Part shown: positions 8,500 to 17,415 of the stretch, one piece after another
Numbering within the stretch: the first letter of the stretch is position 1
Layout of the letters: each line of letters starts with the position of its first letter
Assembly (NCBI RefSeq): GCF_005502745.1
Contig: NZ_SCNL01000012.1
Span: 62,001 to 126,000, forward strand
Source: Sphingomonas sp. 3P27F8
Lineage (GTDB): Bacteria > Pseudomonadota > Alphaproteobacteria > Sphingomonadales > Sphingomonadaceae
Length of the DNA: 64,000 bases
Direction: 5' to 3'
The notes under the pieces: model-generated
What the model saw: only the letters and a program-made list of their open reading frames with translations
The model's database searches: none
Told to the model about the DNA's origin: nothing
Translations under genes and position numbers: made by a program

Positions 8500-9792
8500 T
8501 TAGATGCGCGCCCTCACGCTGTCGGGCATGGCCGCGCCTTCGATTTCGGACGATTCCATCACGCAGCGGGCGAAGGCCGTCTGCAACTTGGTGGGGAGCC
8601 ATCCGCGCCGGGTGGTGATGGCGATGCTCGAATCGACTTGCAGCGGCCCGAAGTCGAGACCCTCCAACCGCCCGCCGAGCTGCTGATCGAGCAGCAGTTC
8701 TGATCGAGTTAGGATCGCGATCGCGTCGCTGTTCGCCAGCAGCGTCAGGATCGTGACGATCGAATGCGTTTCGACCCGGCCGATCGGCTTGGGCATATTG
8801 GCAAAGAGCTGGTCGAACGCCTCGCGGCGGACCGCGCCGGGCGAGGACAGGACCCAGTCATATTGCGCCAGGTCGGCCTTGCGCACGACGGGCCGCGCGG
8901 TGAGCGGATGTCCCCGGCGCACCGCGAGCAGGAACGGATCTGACGTGATCACCTGTTCGACGACATTGTCCGTGGGCGACGGGCGGTTTTGCAGCCCCAC
9001 CACGAAGTCGATCGCGCCACGCTTCAGGCGATCGAGCAGCACGTCGTAACTTGCGTTCATCACCGAAACGCTGGCCTGAGGGTGCGTCTGTGTGAAGCGC
9101 TGGAGCACGGTGGTCAGCAATTGATTGCCCGCCAGCATCATCGCCCCGGCGAGGATTCGCCCGTTCTCGATGCCGAACCCGGCATTGACCTCCTCGCGCG
9201 CGGATTCGAGTTCGCGCATCGCGAGCCTCAGCCGCGCGGCCAAAATCTTGCCCTGGACGTTTGTACTGATCCCGTACGGGTCGCGGTCGAAGAGCTTGAC
9301 CTCGAGCTCCGCCTCGAGCGTCGCCACTGTCTTGCGCAAGGTCGCTTCGCGTTGGTGCAACAGCTTGGCGGCGCGCGGGATAGATCCGAGTTCGTCGATA
9401 ACGAGCAACGCGGTGGTTAGCGGTCGCGACAGGCGATGAACGATCACAACGACCTGTGGTCCGGTCCAGCCGTGATCGGCACCGCACTCGAGCACTGCTC
9501 CACGGACTTCGGCGAAGTATCGGCGCACCCGATTGTGGACGATGAGCCCGGCATCGGTCAGCGTCAGGCCCGAGCGCTGCCGAATGAATAACGGCACGCC
9601 AAACGAGGCCTCAAGATTGGCAATCGCCTGCGTCACTGCTGGTTGTGATCGGGCGAGATCGGCGGCGCCGCGAGAGATGCTCCGCGATTCCGCGGCGGAG
9701 GAAAAGGCACGCAATTGCGACGCGCTCGGCACGCCCGCGTAGGGGAATCCTTGATCGCTCGCCCAGCTCAACGCTCGAAGTGCTTCGTCCAC
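8500..9792 (-). CDS. LysR-type regulator with two tandem HTH domains
   Basis: A 430-residue transcription factor, about 130 residues longer than a usual LysR protein. The extra length is a second DNA-binding segment. The first HTH (residues about 20-95) contains SRGAADLARSQPAVTQAI and LEASFGVPLFIRQ. The second (about 118-200) contains IPRAAKLLHQREATLRKTV and LEAELEVKLFDRD. A LysR effector domain follows from about residue 210. The frame begins at a TTG, but GTG 9792 has a GGAGG ribosome site 11 bases upstream and is preferred. It lies upstream of the NHL-MFS-cytochrome operon in the same direction and probably controls it. Confidence 0.85.
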   Translation of the reverse strand: MDEALRALSWASDQGFPYAGVPSASQLRAFSSAAESRSISRGAADLARSQPAVTQAIANLEASFGVPLFIRQRSGLTLTDAGLIVHNRVRRYFAEVRGAVLECGADHGWTGPQVVVIVHRLSRPLTTALLVIDELGSIPRAAKLLHQREATLRKTVATLEAELEVKLFDRDPYGISTNVQGKILAARLRLAMRELESAREEVNAGFGIENGRILAGAMMLAGNQLLTTVLQRFTQTHPQASVSVMNASYDVLLDRLKRGAIDFVVGLQNRPSPTDNVVEQVITSDPFLLAVRRGHPLTARPVVRKADLAQYDWVLSSPGAVRREAFDQLFANMPKPIGRVETHSIVTILTLLANSDAIAILTRSELLLDQQLGGRLEGLDFGPLQVDSSIAITTRRGWLPTKLQTAFARCVMESSEIEGAAMPDSVRARI

Positions 9793-9970
9793 GGCGTGCG
9801 CTACCTCCAAGGCGCCGGCGTCGGTTCAGATGCGAACTAAGTCAAGACTGATCGGTCCCGCTTCCCCTGTCTGGTCTTGGTAAGATATTTGTCGGGGTTA
9901 ATTGCCGCATTGGGCGCAATGCCGCCTGTGACGAGGGCGGCCCATCCGCTTACGGACGGACCGTCCCCAG

Positions 9971-10603
9971 TCAGATTTCCGTTCGCTCAGCTAAGAGCAG
10001 TGCGTCCTCAATATCGACGCCGAGATACCTAACCGTATTTTCGATCTTGGTGTGCCCGAGCAAGATCTGAATTGCCCTGAGATTGCCAGTGGCCTTGTAG
10101 ATCATAGAGGCTTTCGTGCGGCGCATCGAATGCGTGCCGTACTCGGCACGCCTCAGCCCAATGGCAGTTACCCACTCGTCGACCAATCGAGCATATTGCC
10201 TCGTGCTCAAATGGCCAGAGTGATCGACCCGGCTGGGAAACGCATAGTCGTCAACCGTGCCGCCGCGGCGCTCAAACCAGGTTAGGAGGCTCGACCGAAC
10301 ATCCGCAGTAAGTTCAAATTGGACAGGCCGCCCTGTCTTCTGTTGGATGACAATCGCGCGAGTTCGGATTTCAGCGCCTGAAACCAGTTCGCCGATCCTG
10401 ATTTTGACTAAGTCGCAGCCCCGCAACTTGCTGTCGATCGCGAGGTCAAACAGTGCTCGGTCGCGAAGCCGTCCTTCACGCTCAAGAAAGAAGCGAACGG
10501 CCCAAATCTGCTTCTGTGTCAGCGGTCGTTTGGTGCCGACCGTCTTTCCGGCGTTCCACGCCGGTCGCGCCAGCATCGCAGGATCGTACCTTGAATATCC
10601 CAT
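9971..10603 (-). CDS. Tyrosine recombinase (short phage-integrase family protein)
   Basis: A 210-residue site-specific recombinase. All catalytic positions can be placed: Arg61 (KLRGCDL), Lys89 (QQKTGRP), His158 and Arg161 (THSMRR), His184 (LLGHTKI) and the nucleophile Tyr193 (VRYLGV). The N-terminal core-binding region is short and no arm-binding domain is visible, as in the small recombinases found on plasmids and genomic islands. A GAGGAG ribosome site lies seven bases before the ATG. It sits at the left edge of the transfer region and reads outward, the usual place for an element integrase. It could also resolve plasmid multimers. Confidence 0.88.
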   Translation of the reverse strand: MGYSRYDPAMLARPAWNAGKTVGTKRPLTQKQIWAVRFFLEREGRLRDRALFDLAIDSKLRGCDLVKIRIGELVSGAEIRTRAIVIQQKTGRPVQFELTADVRSSLLTWFERRGGTVDDYAFPSRVDHSGHLSTRQYARLVDEWVTAIGLRRAEYGTHSMRRTKASMIYKATGNLRAIQILLGHTKIENTVRYLGVDIEDALLLAERTEI

Positions 10604-10811
10604 CGTCGTTCTCCTCAGCCAAGATGGCCGCAGAGAAGGTCGCGCGAATGTCTTTGAAACTTGGACTAGCTGGCAACGACCGCTTCCGACCCATTTACTG
10701 CCGTTCGCGGTTTACCTGAGCGAACGACGGCTTTTGGAGTTACGGTTGGCTGCCCCGAACGACAGCTATTGGGGCGCATTGACGACATCGATTGGCGCGT
10801 ACCCCGGGGGA

Positions 10812-13800
10812 TCATCGTTTCTGGCCGTCACGAGACGACGAACCCGCCCCTTGGCCGCGGGGCGTCCCGCGTCCACGACCACGGGCAGGCTTCGAAGAGG
10901 TCGCTCTAGATCGCTCGGCCGGTGGCTTACGCGGGAGCGAGCGTGCAAACTCCGGCGCCTTTGTTTCGACCTGCTTCATGAGCATGGCGAGGACGGTAGC
11001 ACCAGCATCATCTTCGCGAGCGGCCCGCAGGTAAGCCGCGACCATCGGCAACGGATGCAGCGGCGTCTCTGCGGGCGGCGCGCCCCGTGTCGCTTCCCGA
11101 ACCGCAACAACTGCGTCCGGATCGCGCATCATCGCGGCAATGTGGTGGCGTTCGTCATCGGTCGCCCTGCGCGGTATACCAGCGCTGACATGTGCCCTGT
11201 TGGTCAAGTCAACGCTGACCTCGATCGCGATCTCACCGCGATGGATTTTCCCGAGCACGGCAACATCGCGTTCGCATTGCAGCCGCCATTCGACCTCGAG
11301 GCGCACTTGGACATCGGGATATAGTAACGCGACATGATTATGGTGCGTCGCGTCCAGAACGTCGGGATCGGCAAGTCCGATGAACCCGTCAGCATCACGC
11401 GTAAGCCTGACCCGCGTAAAGTCGATACGGCGCAGGTCGTCTTCGATCCACTCCAGCGGCGCCATAGCGCCCGGATCATGCCCGACCGAACTCGCATGCG
11501 TAAAATCCAGATGGCCTCGCGATTGGATGACCCTGCCCAGCGGGTCGCCATCTGGCTCGGCGCTGCGCAGCATCGCCAGCAACGCGGCATCCTGATGCCT
11601 CGCCTGCTCCAGCATCCGCGCAAATTCCGGGTCGTAGCGCAGGGCCGCTGTTTCCTGGCGGTCGCGCCAATCGGTATCGCGCGCATAGGGCGACCGGGCG
11701 GCGCCCGCGCGCGCTGCTTCACGCAACAGCAGTCGCGCGATGTGTCGTGGCGGCGACAGCGGATCCCCTGCCCTTGCGCGTAACGCCGCGGCTCGATCAT
11801 CACGAGCCTGCTTCGCCAACTTCGCCTGCTGGCGGTCGGCCCATTCGCGATAACGCCGGTCGACATCGCGCGCGGTTACTCGATCGGGATCGTCGACAGC
11901 CTGGGTCGGAACCTGCTTCGGCAACGGCGCGAACTGCACCATTTCCGCCAACTTCGGATCGCTCAGTCGTTGGCCGGGCCACAACGGCAGCCGTTCGAGG
12001 TCGGCGAGTTCTCGTGTTTCGATCGCAGGCTCGAATGGGGCCGCAATTTCCTGAAGTAGGGACACATACCGCCGCGCGGCGCGACGCAATTCGATGGCGA
12101 AGGCAAATTGCTGGCTTTCGAGCTCGGCCAGTTCCCGCTTGAGTTCGGGCGAGACGTAAATTGTGTAGGCGCTGGCATCCACCTTCCCGCGAGGAACAGA
12201 CGGGTCGTCGCGCAGGGCCAACCAGGCGGCGAACTCTGGCGCATAGTCTTTCAACACATCATGCGTGGAAACCGCCGGCATTTCCGCGGATGGCGCCTGA
12301 TCGATAGCGGGCGATGCCTGATGCGCTTCGATCGCGTCTAATTGCCCGGCCAGATCGCGATTATTCTGCAAGCGGAGCATACGCTCCTGGAGTTCCGGGT
12401 TGGTGATCGTGATGCCTTCCTCGACCGCAAGGCGCGCGACCCGATCGAGAAAACGATCGTCACCGATCGCGGCAACCGATCCCCATTTTGACTGGGCGAG
12501 GCGTAGGGCCTGGCGGAGCGCCGCATCGTCCTTGGTATGGATATTGATGCGGTCGCGGTGCTCGCTGAACGCCAGCGTCCGCCCGGCATAATAATCGCGG
12601 CGACCATCGGACTCGACGATGTCGTAGCCTTCCAGATCCGGCGAAACCGCTGGCGGCTTGGCCGGCAAGATCGTGCTGATCAACATGCCGACCGGCTCGT
12701 CGGCAACTTCGTCCGCTTCTGTCCGACGCCGAGCGTTCAGCGCCGCGCGCTTGCGGCGCAGGTTTACGCGCTGCTGCAACTCCAACAGCTCGATCGACTG
12801 CTTGAGCGAAGTGACTTCTGCGCTTGCGCGCTGCCGCACCTCGTTGAGCGCCTCAGTATCGGCGAGCGGATCGTCCGCGACGAGATCGCGGTATCGATCG
12901 CCGACGATCGTTCGCGCGTGTGCGGCGCTGGCGTCCAGCACAGCTTTCGAGTGTCGTAGCGCTGCAAGCGCCCGCCGCTTTTCCGCGGCCTCATGTAACT
13001 TCGGAATGAGGCGATCCTCGAACGGCGCGAAAGCAATAGCAGGCGCCGCTTCTTCGAACTCGCCCAGCCGCGCCAGCATCTTGGCGGCGGACGCGCCACC
13101 CCAGGCGGTGCTGGCAGCAATTCTGCGATCACCACAGACGATGACGGCGCCCGAATTGAGCATCTCATAGCGCATGCCTTCCGTCGCAAGGTCCCGATGC
13201 ACGGAAGTCCAGTCCCGGGCTTCACGGAAGATCGGCGCCGCCATCTTGATAACCCGTCGTTGCAGACTCTCGATACCGGTGCGCCGCTCGAAATCTCGCG
13301 CGGCCGCCGATATCTTGCGCTCGATCTTCTGCTCGGCGCGCCATTGCCGGATCTTGCTCCGGTCGGCGTTCGACGCACACGGCATCATATCGGCATCGCG
13401 CACTTTGGTGCCGGTTTCGCGATCATAGCAGCCGGTATCGTCGGCCCGATACAAGGCATTGTCCTGCGGCACCCAGCCCTGTCGATGTTCGATGATCGCG
13501 ATCGCCTGGTGCAGCGTTTCGATCGACCGCTCGATATCGCGACCGATAGCGACGCGCTCGCCGGTGACCGGATCGACGCGATTGAGGGCGATGTGCAGGT
13601 GGTCATTTTGAGTATCGCCGTGCAGCACAGCATAAGCCTGATGACGCGACATCCCCGTGACCGCGAGAACGATGTCGAGCACCTCCTCGATCTGGTCGGG
13701 CGTCGGGTGCTCGCCTTCGGGCCACGACACGACGATATGCTCGATCGGATCCTCGCTGCCGGGCGCTATGCCGGCGACGACCGCCATTTCGAACTGGACG

Positions 13801-14144
13801 TCAGCGATATCGGTCGAGAGCAGGTTACGCGAGACGATCTGGACGACCCGCTCGCCTTGGGCGATCTCGCGGGCTGCTTCGATATCCGCCGCCGTCACCT
13901 CGTCGCTCGGCTTGATGCTCCCAATGTAGCGAACGACATGGTTCTTGGCCGCTTCGATCGCCGCTAGTTCGTCGAGACGGGCTTTGGTCGGGGAAATGAG
14001 ATACATCGTCAGCGCGACGATGTGCCCGCCGACCGCTTCGCTGGTCACGCGGTGGATGGCCAACTCGATCCCCGCCTGCCGCGCCCTTTTCATCGCCGCG
14101 CGGCGCTTTTTGCGGTTATCGTACGAGATCCATGAGATGATCAC
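10812..14144 (-). CDS. MOBP-type relaxase with LPD7 domain
   Basis: A 1110-residue conjugative relaxase that should nick oriT and pilot the strand. The relaxase domain lies at about residues 68-225. The metal-binding motif HGDTQNDHLH is at 175-184, and Tyr73 in VRYIGS is the likely nucleophile by analogy with TraI of RP4. The first 65 residues are an unusual basic extension before the tyrosine. A middle region (about 315-365) precedes an LPD7-like domain (about 503-587, with the ALRLAQSKWG core). The rest is long, charged and probably helical, and the last 50 residues are very basic. GTG start 14144 overlaps the stop of the MobC-like gene (GTGA). No helicase or primase motif was seen. Confidence 0.88.
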   Translation of the reverse strand: MIISWISYDNRKKRRAAMKRARQAGIELAIHRVTSEAVGGHIVALTMYLISPTKARLDELAAIEAAKNHVVRYIGSIKPSDEVTAADIEAAREIAQGERVVQIVSRNLLSTDIADVQFEMAVVAGIAPGSEDPIEHIVVSWPEGEHPTPDQIEEVLDIVLAVTGMSRHQAYAVLHGDTQNDHLHIALNRVDPVTGERVAIGRDIERSIETLHQAIAIIEHRQGWVPQDNALYRADDTGCYDRETGTKVRDADMMPCASNADRSKIRQWRAEQKIERKISAAARDFERRTGIESLQRRVIKMAAPIFREARDWTSVHRDLATEGMRYEMLNSGAVIVCGDRRIAASTAWGGASAAKMLARLGEFEEAAPAIAFAPFEDRLIPKLHEAAEKRRALAALRHSKAVLDASAAHARTIVGDRYRDLVADDPLADTEALNEVRQRASAEVTSLKQSIELLELQQRVNLRRKRAALNARRRTEADEVADEPVGMLISTILPAKPPAVSPDLEGYDIVESDGRRDYYAGRTLAFSEHRDRINIHTKDDAALRQALRLAQSKWGSVAAIGDDRFLDRVARLAVEEGITITNPELQERMLRLQNNRDLAGQLDAIEAHQASPAIDQAPSAEMPAVSTHDVLKDYAPEFAAWLALRDDPSVPRGKVDASAYTIYVSPELKRELAELESQQFAFAIELRRAARRYVSLLQEIAAPFEPAIETRELADLERLPLWPGQRLSDPKLAEMVQFAPLPKQVPTQAVDDPDRVTARDVDRRYREWADRQQAKLAKQARDDRAAALRARAGDPLSPPRHIARLLLREAARAGAARSPYARDTDWRDRQETAALRYDPEFARMLEQARHQDAALLAMLRSAEPDGDPLGRVIQSRGHLDFTHASSVGHDPGAMAPLEWIEDDLRRIDFTRVRLTRDADGFIGLADPDVLDATHHNHVALLYPDVQVRLEVEWRLQCERDVAVLGKIHRGEIAIEVSVDLTNRAHVSAGIPRRATDDERHHIAAMMRDPDAVVAVREATRGAPPAETPLHPLPMVAAYLRAAREDDAGATVLAMLMKQVETKAPEFARSLPRKPPAERSRATSSKPARGRGRGTPRGQGAGSSSRDGQKR

Positions 14145-14449
14145 GCGAGACTGTGACGAACCGCAGCGATCAACTCGCGGGTGACATCGACCAAGCCCTG
14201 CAACTCAACGTTGTCGATCGGCACACCGTCGGCGAGCGCCGCGCGCAGATGGTGAACCAGAGCAAGATGATCGCGCAGGATAGCGGTAACAGGCACTTCA
14301 TCGGGCAGCCGCCCGAACACGCAGCGCTCGAGCATCTCGCTCTGTGTCACGCCAGCTGCCGCACACCGTTCGGCAAAGGCTTTTTTCCGCTCTTCGTCGA
14401 CCTTCAACGACAAGGTATATTGCCGCGGTCGAGTCCCCTTCACGGCCAT
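14141..14449 (-). CDS. MobC-like ribbon-helix-helix relaxosome accessory protein
   Basis: A 102-residue protein with an N-terminal ribbon-helix-helix signature (YTLSLKVDEERKKAFAERC, then VTQSEMLERCVFG). Such proteins bind oriT beside the relaxase and often repress the operon. The frame continues upstream through the oriT palindrome, so ATG 14449, just before the RHH strand, is the better start. The stop overlaps the relaxase start by four bases. The position between oriT and relaxase supports the role. The assignment is by architecture and context; overall similarity to known MobC/TraJ was not testable. Confidence 0.75.
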   Translation of the reverse strand: MAVKGTRPRQYTLSLKVDEERKKAFAERCAAAGVTQSEMLERCVFGRLPDEVPVTAILRDHLALVHHLRAALADGVPIDNVELQGLVDVTRELIAAVRHSLA

Positions 14450-14838
14450 GGCCGCACCGGATTTAAGGAGCCCTGCGACGCAAATCCGCCCTCCGCTCGG
14501 TATACCGAGCACATCCTGTAAAAAATGAAGGCTACCCTCTGGGTAGCGGCAGTTCCGGCAGCGGTGTCGGCGACAGCGCCGTCCGCGCTACCGCCGGCGC
14601 TACAGGAGAATATGCCATCGACACGACCAACGGGAGTGTCGACGCCAAAGGCATAGGTTCGGCTGTCAGCCCTGGTGGCGGCCGCGCTGACGCCCTTACC
14701 GGCCGTCGTGCGACGGACGCCGTTGCCAACGCTCACCATCAACCAGCTCGCGGCAGTCGAGCCCGAAAATGCAGCGACAATTGCAACGACAGAAGCAGGC
14801 ACGGTTCGCGCGACCGCGCGTCGATTAATCCTCGGCAT
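14440..14838 (-). CDS. Possible small exported or membrane protein overlapping oriT (doubtful)
   Basis: An open frame of 132 codons starts at ATG 14838, inside the last codons of the DUF1281 gene, and runs through the oriT into the start of the MobC-like gene. The N-terminus has a basic stretch (RINRRAVAR) and a hydrophobic run (VPASVVAIVAAFSG), like a signal or anchor. The remainder is alanine- and glycine-rich with no recognised domain. Third-position GC is high along most of the frame, but the overlap with oriT argues against the full length. It may be a real coupled gene or only an open frame. Confidence 0.25.
   Translation of the reverse strand: MPRINRRAVARTVPASVVAIVAAFSGSTAASWLMVSVGNGVRRTTAGKGVSAAATRADSRTYAFGVDTPVGRVDGIFSCSAGGSADGAVADTAAGTAATQRVAFIFYRMCSVYRAEGGFASQGSLNPVRPWP
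14495..14547 (+). other. Candidate origin of transfer (oriT) with nick site
   Basis: A perfect 16-bp palindrome GCTCGGTATACCGAGC (14495-14510) is followed by ACATCCTGT, matching the MOBP nick consensus YATCCTG/Y. The nick would fall between 14518 and 14519, eight bases after the palindrome, the same arrangement as in RP4 and R64. A hairpin GCTACCC-TCT-GGGTAGC (14531-14547) lies just beyond. It sits directly upstream of the MobC-like and relaxase genes. Confidence 0.75.
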
Positions 14839-15298
14839 CATCGTCGTCGTCATCGGGGCCACCGAGGATCCATTCGATCTTGCCCGGCCCCCAATCGTTA
14901 GCGCCGCCGAACTCTCCGATCATTTCGACCTCGTGGCCCTCCTCATAGGCCGAGCCCGCGATTACGAGGCTCGGGAACTCGGCCGCCAGCGCCTGGAAAA
15001 TCGGGGTCGGAAAATCCCATGCCGTCGTAAACTGGAACCAGACATTGTGCTCCTCGAACCGGTAATCGAGATCGATCGCGCTCCAAACGACGCCCCAATT
15101 GTCGATGGCCCAGTCGCGAAAGTTCGTAGCGGCAGCGGTGGCGGGCATGTGGATGATATGGTTGAAGTCGAACATGAGCTCGGTACGCGGCAGCGCATTG
15201 TCCGCTTCGACGACTGGCCGGAACATGCGGTCGGTGAAGCGTTTGAGTTCCGCCGGATCGCCGGTAACGTTGAAGCCGGCAAAGAAAAAATTTGGCAA
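14825..15298 (-). CDS. DUF1281 / YubB ferredoxin-like plasmid protein
   Basis: A 157-residue protein of the DUF1281 (Api92-like, YubB ferredoxin-fold) family found on many plasmids and integrative elements. Diagnostic segments are the W-rich middle (NWGVVWSAID), FTTAWDFPTPIFQALAAEFP, and SAYEEGHEVEMIGEF. The C-terminus is an acidic tail of repeated aspartates. It is the second gene of the leftward series that leads to the relaxase. The biochemical role of the family is not established; here it simply marks the region as plasmid-derived. Confidence 0.75.
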   Translation of the reverse strand: MPNFFFAGFNVTGDPAELKRFTDRMFRPVVEADNALPRTELMFDFNHIIHMPATAAATNFRDWAIDNWGVVWSAIDLDYRFEEHNVWFQFTTAWDFPTPIFQALAAEFPSLVIAGSAYEEGHEVEMIGEFGGANDWGPGKIEWILGGPDDDDDDAED

Positions 15299-15364
15299 AG
15301 GACCTGTCCTATTCTTGAATGGGGTTTGATGGTGTTCGGGTGTCCGCGGCGCGCGGACGCGGCG

Positions 15365-16003
15365 TCACGCCAGCGCGAGCGCCGCCTCGAAGATCGACCG
15401 GTCCTTCGGCGTGAGATTGGCGAGTTGGGCGCGAGCAGCGCTGTCGCGTTCGACCTTGAGGGCCAGCGCCCGCAACGTCTGGTCGTCCCGCTGGTCCTTG
15501 ATGGCAGTGAAGAACTCACGGATGACGGGCCCGTACTTGTACACCAACCCGCCAAAATTTCCGGCGTAGATCTCGAGCGGATGTTTGCCGGCGGCGGTCG
15601 CGCCGGCCGGCGGGGGCGCCACAGCGACGTCGGGCGCTGCGGTGGTCGTTGCCCGTGCAGCATTGACCGGAATCGGCGTGACCTTCTTGTCGCATTTGCC
15701 CGACGACCCGGGCCGCTTGGCACCGCGAACACCTTGAAGACGATCGCGCGTTTCACGGCAAATGCGCGCGAACTCGCGTTTGAACGTCACCCCATCGGGG
15801 AGCGGCCCGGACCGATGGTTGTTCTCGAGAATCTCACGGACCGCCGCCGTCTTCATCGTGGGCTCGATCGCCAGAACATGGTCCACCAACGGAGTCAGTC
15901 GGCGAGCCTCCCGTCGCTGCGACGACCGTAGTGGTTGCTGAAACCCCCTGGCGTCGCGGTCGATGCCGTCCATGTCGAAGTCGTCAAAATTATCGTCAGC
16001 CAT
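15365..16003 (-). CDS. Hypothetical protein of the transfer region
   Basis: A 212-residue protein that I do not recognise. The first 15 residues are strongly acidic (MADDNFDDFDMDG). A basic stretch around residues 28-35 follows, then a segment with possible helix-turn-helix character (about 40-85, MKTAAVREILENN). An Ala/Pro/Thr-rich linker comes next (about 108-138), and a helical C-terminal domain (about 140-212). It is separated by 66 bases from the DUF1281 gene and reads the same way, so it is probably the first gene of the leftward transfer operon. A DNA-binding or accessory role is only a guess. Confidence 0.6.
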   Translation of the reverse strand: MADDNFDDFDMDGIDRDARGFQQPLRSSQRREARRLTPLVDHVLAIEPTMKTAAVREILENNHRSGPLPDGVTFKREFARICRETRDRLQGVRGAKRPGSSGKCDKKVTPIPVNAARATTTAAPDVAVAPPPAGATAAGKHPLEIYAGNFGGLVYKYGPVIREFFTAIKDQRDDQTLRALALKVERDSAARAQLANLTPKDRSIFEAALALA

Positions 16004-16562
16004 ACAGCCTCCTCACCGCGTGCGCGGCGTGCTTTCGGGATTATGGAAAGCGGAGGCGGATCCTCCTGGCTGTCAAAACGCGTGGCGCTCGTCCCGCCGG
16101 TCCCGACCCCCCGGTCGGCCGCAGGCAGCATCGTTGCCGCCCAATGGAGCTCGCGACCCTTTCTCACCGGCGTGCCATGCCGATGAGCGCACACATCGGT
16201 GGCGGGCTCCACGCGTCCGCCCGAAGGCGGCCTATGCGCGGGAGGGACACGAAATGTTGCGGATCGTCAAGGTGACGCGACGATCGGCAGGGATTCAATT
16301 CTTAGGCGCGTGCAAATTGCGATCCGACATCGTGACCATGTGCGGGATCCAGCACCGCAATTTATCGCGCGTTTGAAATTGCGGTCGTCTCGATCGGGCA
16401 TTTTGAGCGCATTTTGGCGCCCAACGAAGCTGCCTGAGCCATATTTCCGCTACCGGAAATATCGAGGATTTCCGCGGGTTTCAGCCGGATTGGGCTACGT
16501 TGAGCCCGGTTGGCGAGAAGATTCTACCTGTCGATTTCGGGCCTTCACCCTAAAACTCGTCG
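16004..16562. other. Divergent control region with two perfect inverted repeats
   Basis: About 560 bases without a convincing gene lie between the leftward and rightward transfer modules. The right half is AT-richer than its surroundings. It contains CCGCAATTT (16355-16363) paired with AAATTGCGG (16376-16384), and ATATTTCCG (16441-16449) paired with CGGAAATAT (16454-16462). These are candidate operators or replication/partition sites for the divergent transcripts. Confidence 0.5.
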
Positions 16563-17360
16563 ATGAAACACGAAACGCACCCATCCATAGCGAGCACGAT
16601 CTGCGAGGCAGTCGCCGAACAACTCTGCGCCGGGCTGATCGCCACCACCGACGCGATTGCTGAGATTGCTCACGAGCAGCGCGTGAACGAAGCGATCTCC
16701 GGGGTTCGCTCGATAGAGGGTCTTACGGCCGAAGAGCTAGCCCGTTACCAGCGCCTCATTGGCCAGAAGACCGGCGACAAGCTCGCGGCTGCCGTGCGAA
16801 TTTCGCGCGACGCCCTGACGGCGCCAGCAGGACGCCGCACATGGCTGGACGCGGTCCATGACCAAGCGTGTGTCCTGTTTCATCGCGCAATGGCTGACTA
16901 TGCCCGCGGGGACAATCGCGATCCATTGCGCCTGCTGATGGCGCAGACGATCCTGATCGCGACGGTGCACGCGATCGGCGTGCTGGGCCTGCCCATCAAG
17001 GGTGCCGAAAGGCGCCGTCCGACCGCAACGCGCGAATTTGATCCCGGCGATTATCCCGATCCGGCTATCCGCCGCGCAATCGTGCGGTCGGCGTTCAATC
17101 AGGATGCGGCCAGCGTCGCGACGTTGCGCGCACACAGTTGTTTGCCCGGCGTCGACGCAAACGGCCGGATTTCTCTCTTGCTCGCGGCACTTGTCGACGA
17201 CGGGGACTTGGCGCTGCAGCTACGGCAGCTGGCGGGCCGCATCTTGGCCGAGGATCCTGGCACTTTCTCGATCACCGAAAATGTCGGCAACGCCCACCCT
17301 CCCCCGAGAAAGTCCCAAACCCTCTTCGATCGGGCGCGCAACCTCGCCCGCCCGCTCTGA
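16563..17360 (+). CDS. Hypothetical protein upstream of the TraL/TraM-like pair
   Basis: A 265-residue, mostly helical protein without signal or membrane segments and without a recognised domain. It begins the rightward module and is followed 55 bases later by the ParA-like gene. In IncP plasmids the gene in this place is traK, which binds oriT, but TraK is about half this length and I see no clear similarity. Conserved-looking features are a tryptophan-containing middle region (TWLDAVHDQ) and a helical stretch with HAIGVLGLPIKGAE. Codon use fits a real gene. Confidence 0.6.
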   Translation: MKHETHPSIASTICEAVAEQLCAGLIATTDAIAEIAHEQRVNEAISGVRSIEGLTAEELARYQRLIGQKTGDKLAAAVRISRDALTAPAGRRTWLDAVHDQACVLFHRAMADYARGDNRDPLRLLMAQTILIATVHAIGVLGLPIKGAERRRPTATREFDPGDYPDPAIRRAIVRSAFNQDAASVATLRAHSCLPGVDANGRISLLLAALVDDGDLALQLRQLAGRILAEDPGTFSITENVGNAHPPPRKSQTLFDRARNLARPL

Positions 17361-17415
17361 TCGCGCCACATCGAACACACCGATCCAACATCTAAAAACC
17401 TCAAAGGAATCCCTG

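Noticed and set aside
9840..9970. Possible left attachment site of the mobile element
   Set aside because: I could not find a matching direct repeat in 18615-19112, and no tRNA is nearby, so no att site is claimed.
14525..14659. A 44-codon plus-strand frame with a signal-like start just after the oriT
   Set aside because: No ribosome site; it overlaps the oriT hairpin and the opposite-strand frame; too short to judge.
14675..15931. A 418-codon plus-strand frame opposite the DUF1281 and 212-residue genes
   Set aside because: The minus strand carries a recognisable DUF1281 domain; the plus frame has no motif and no ribosome site.
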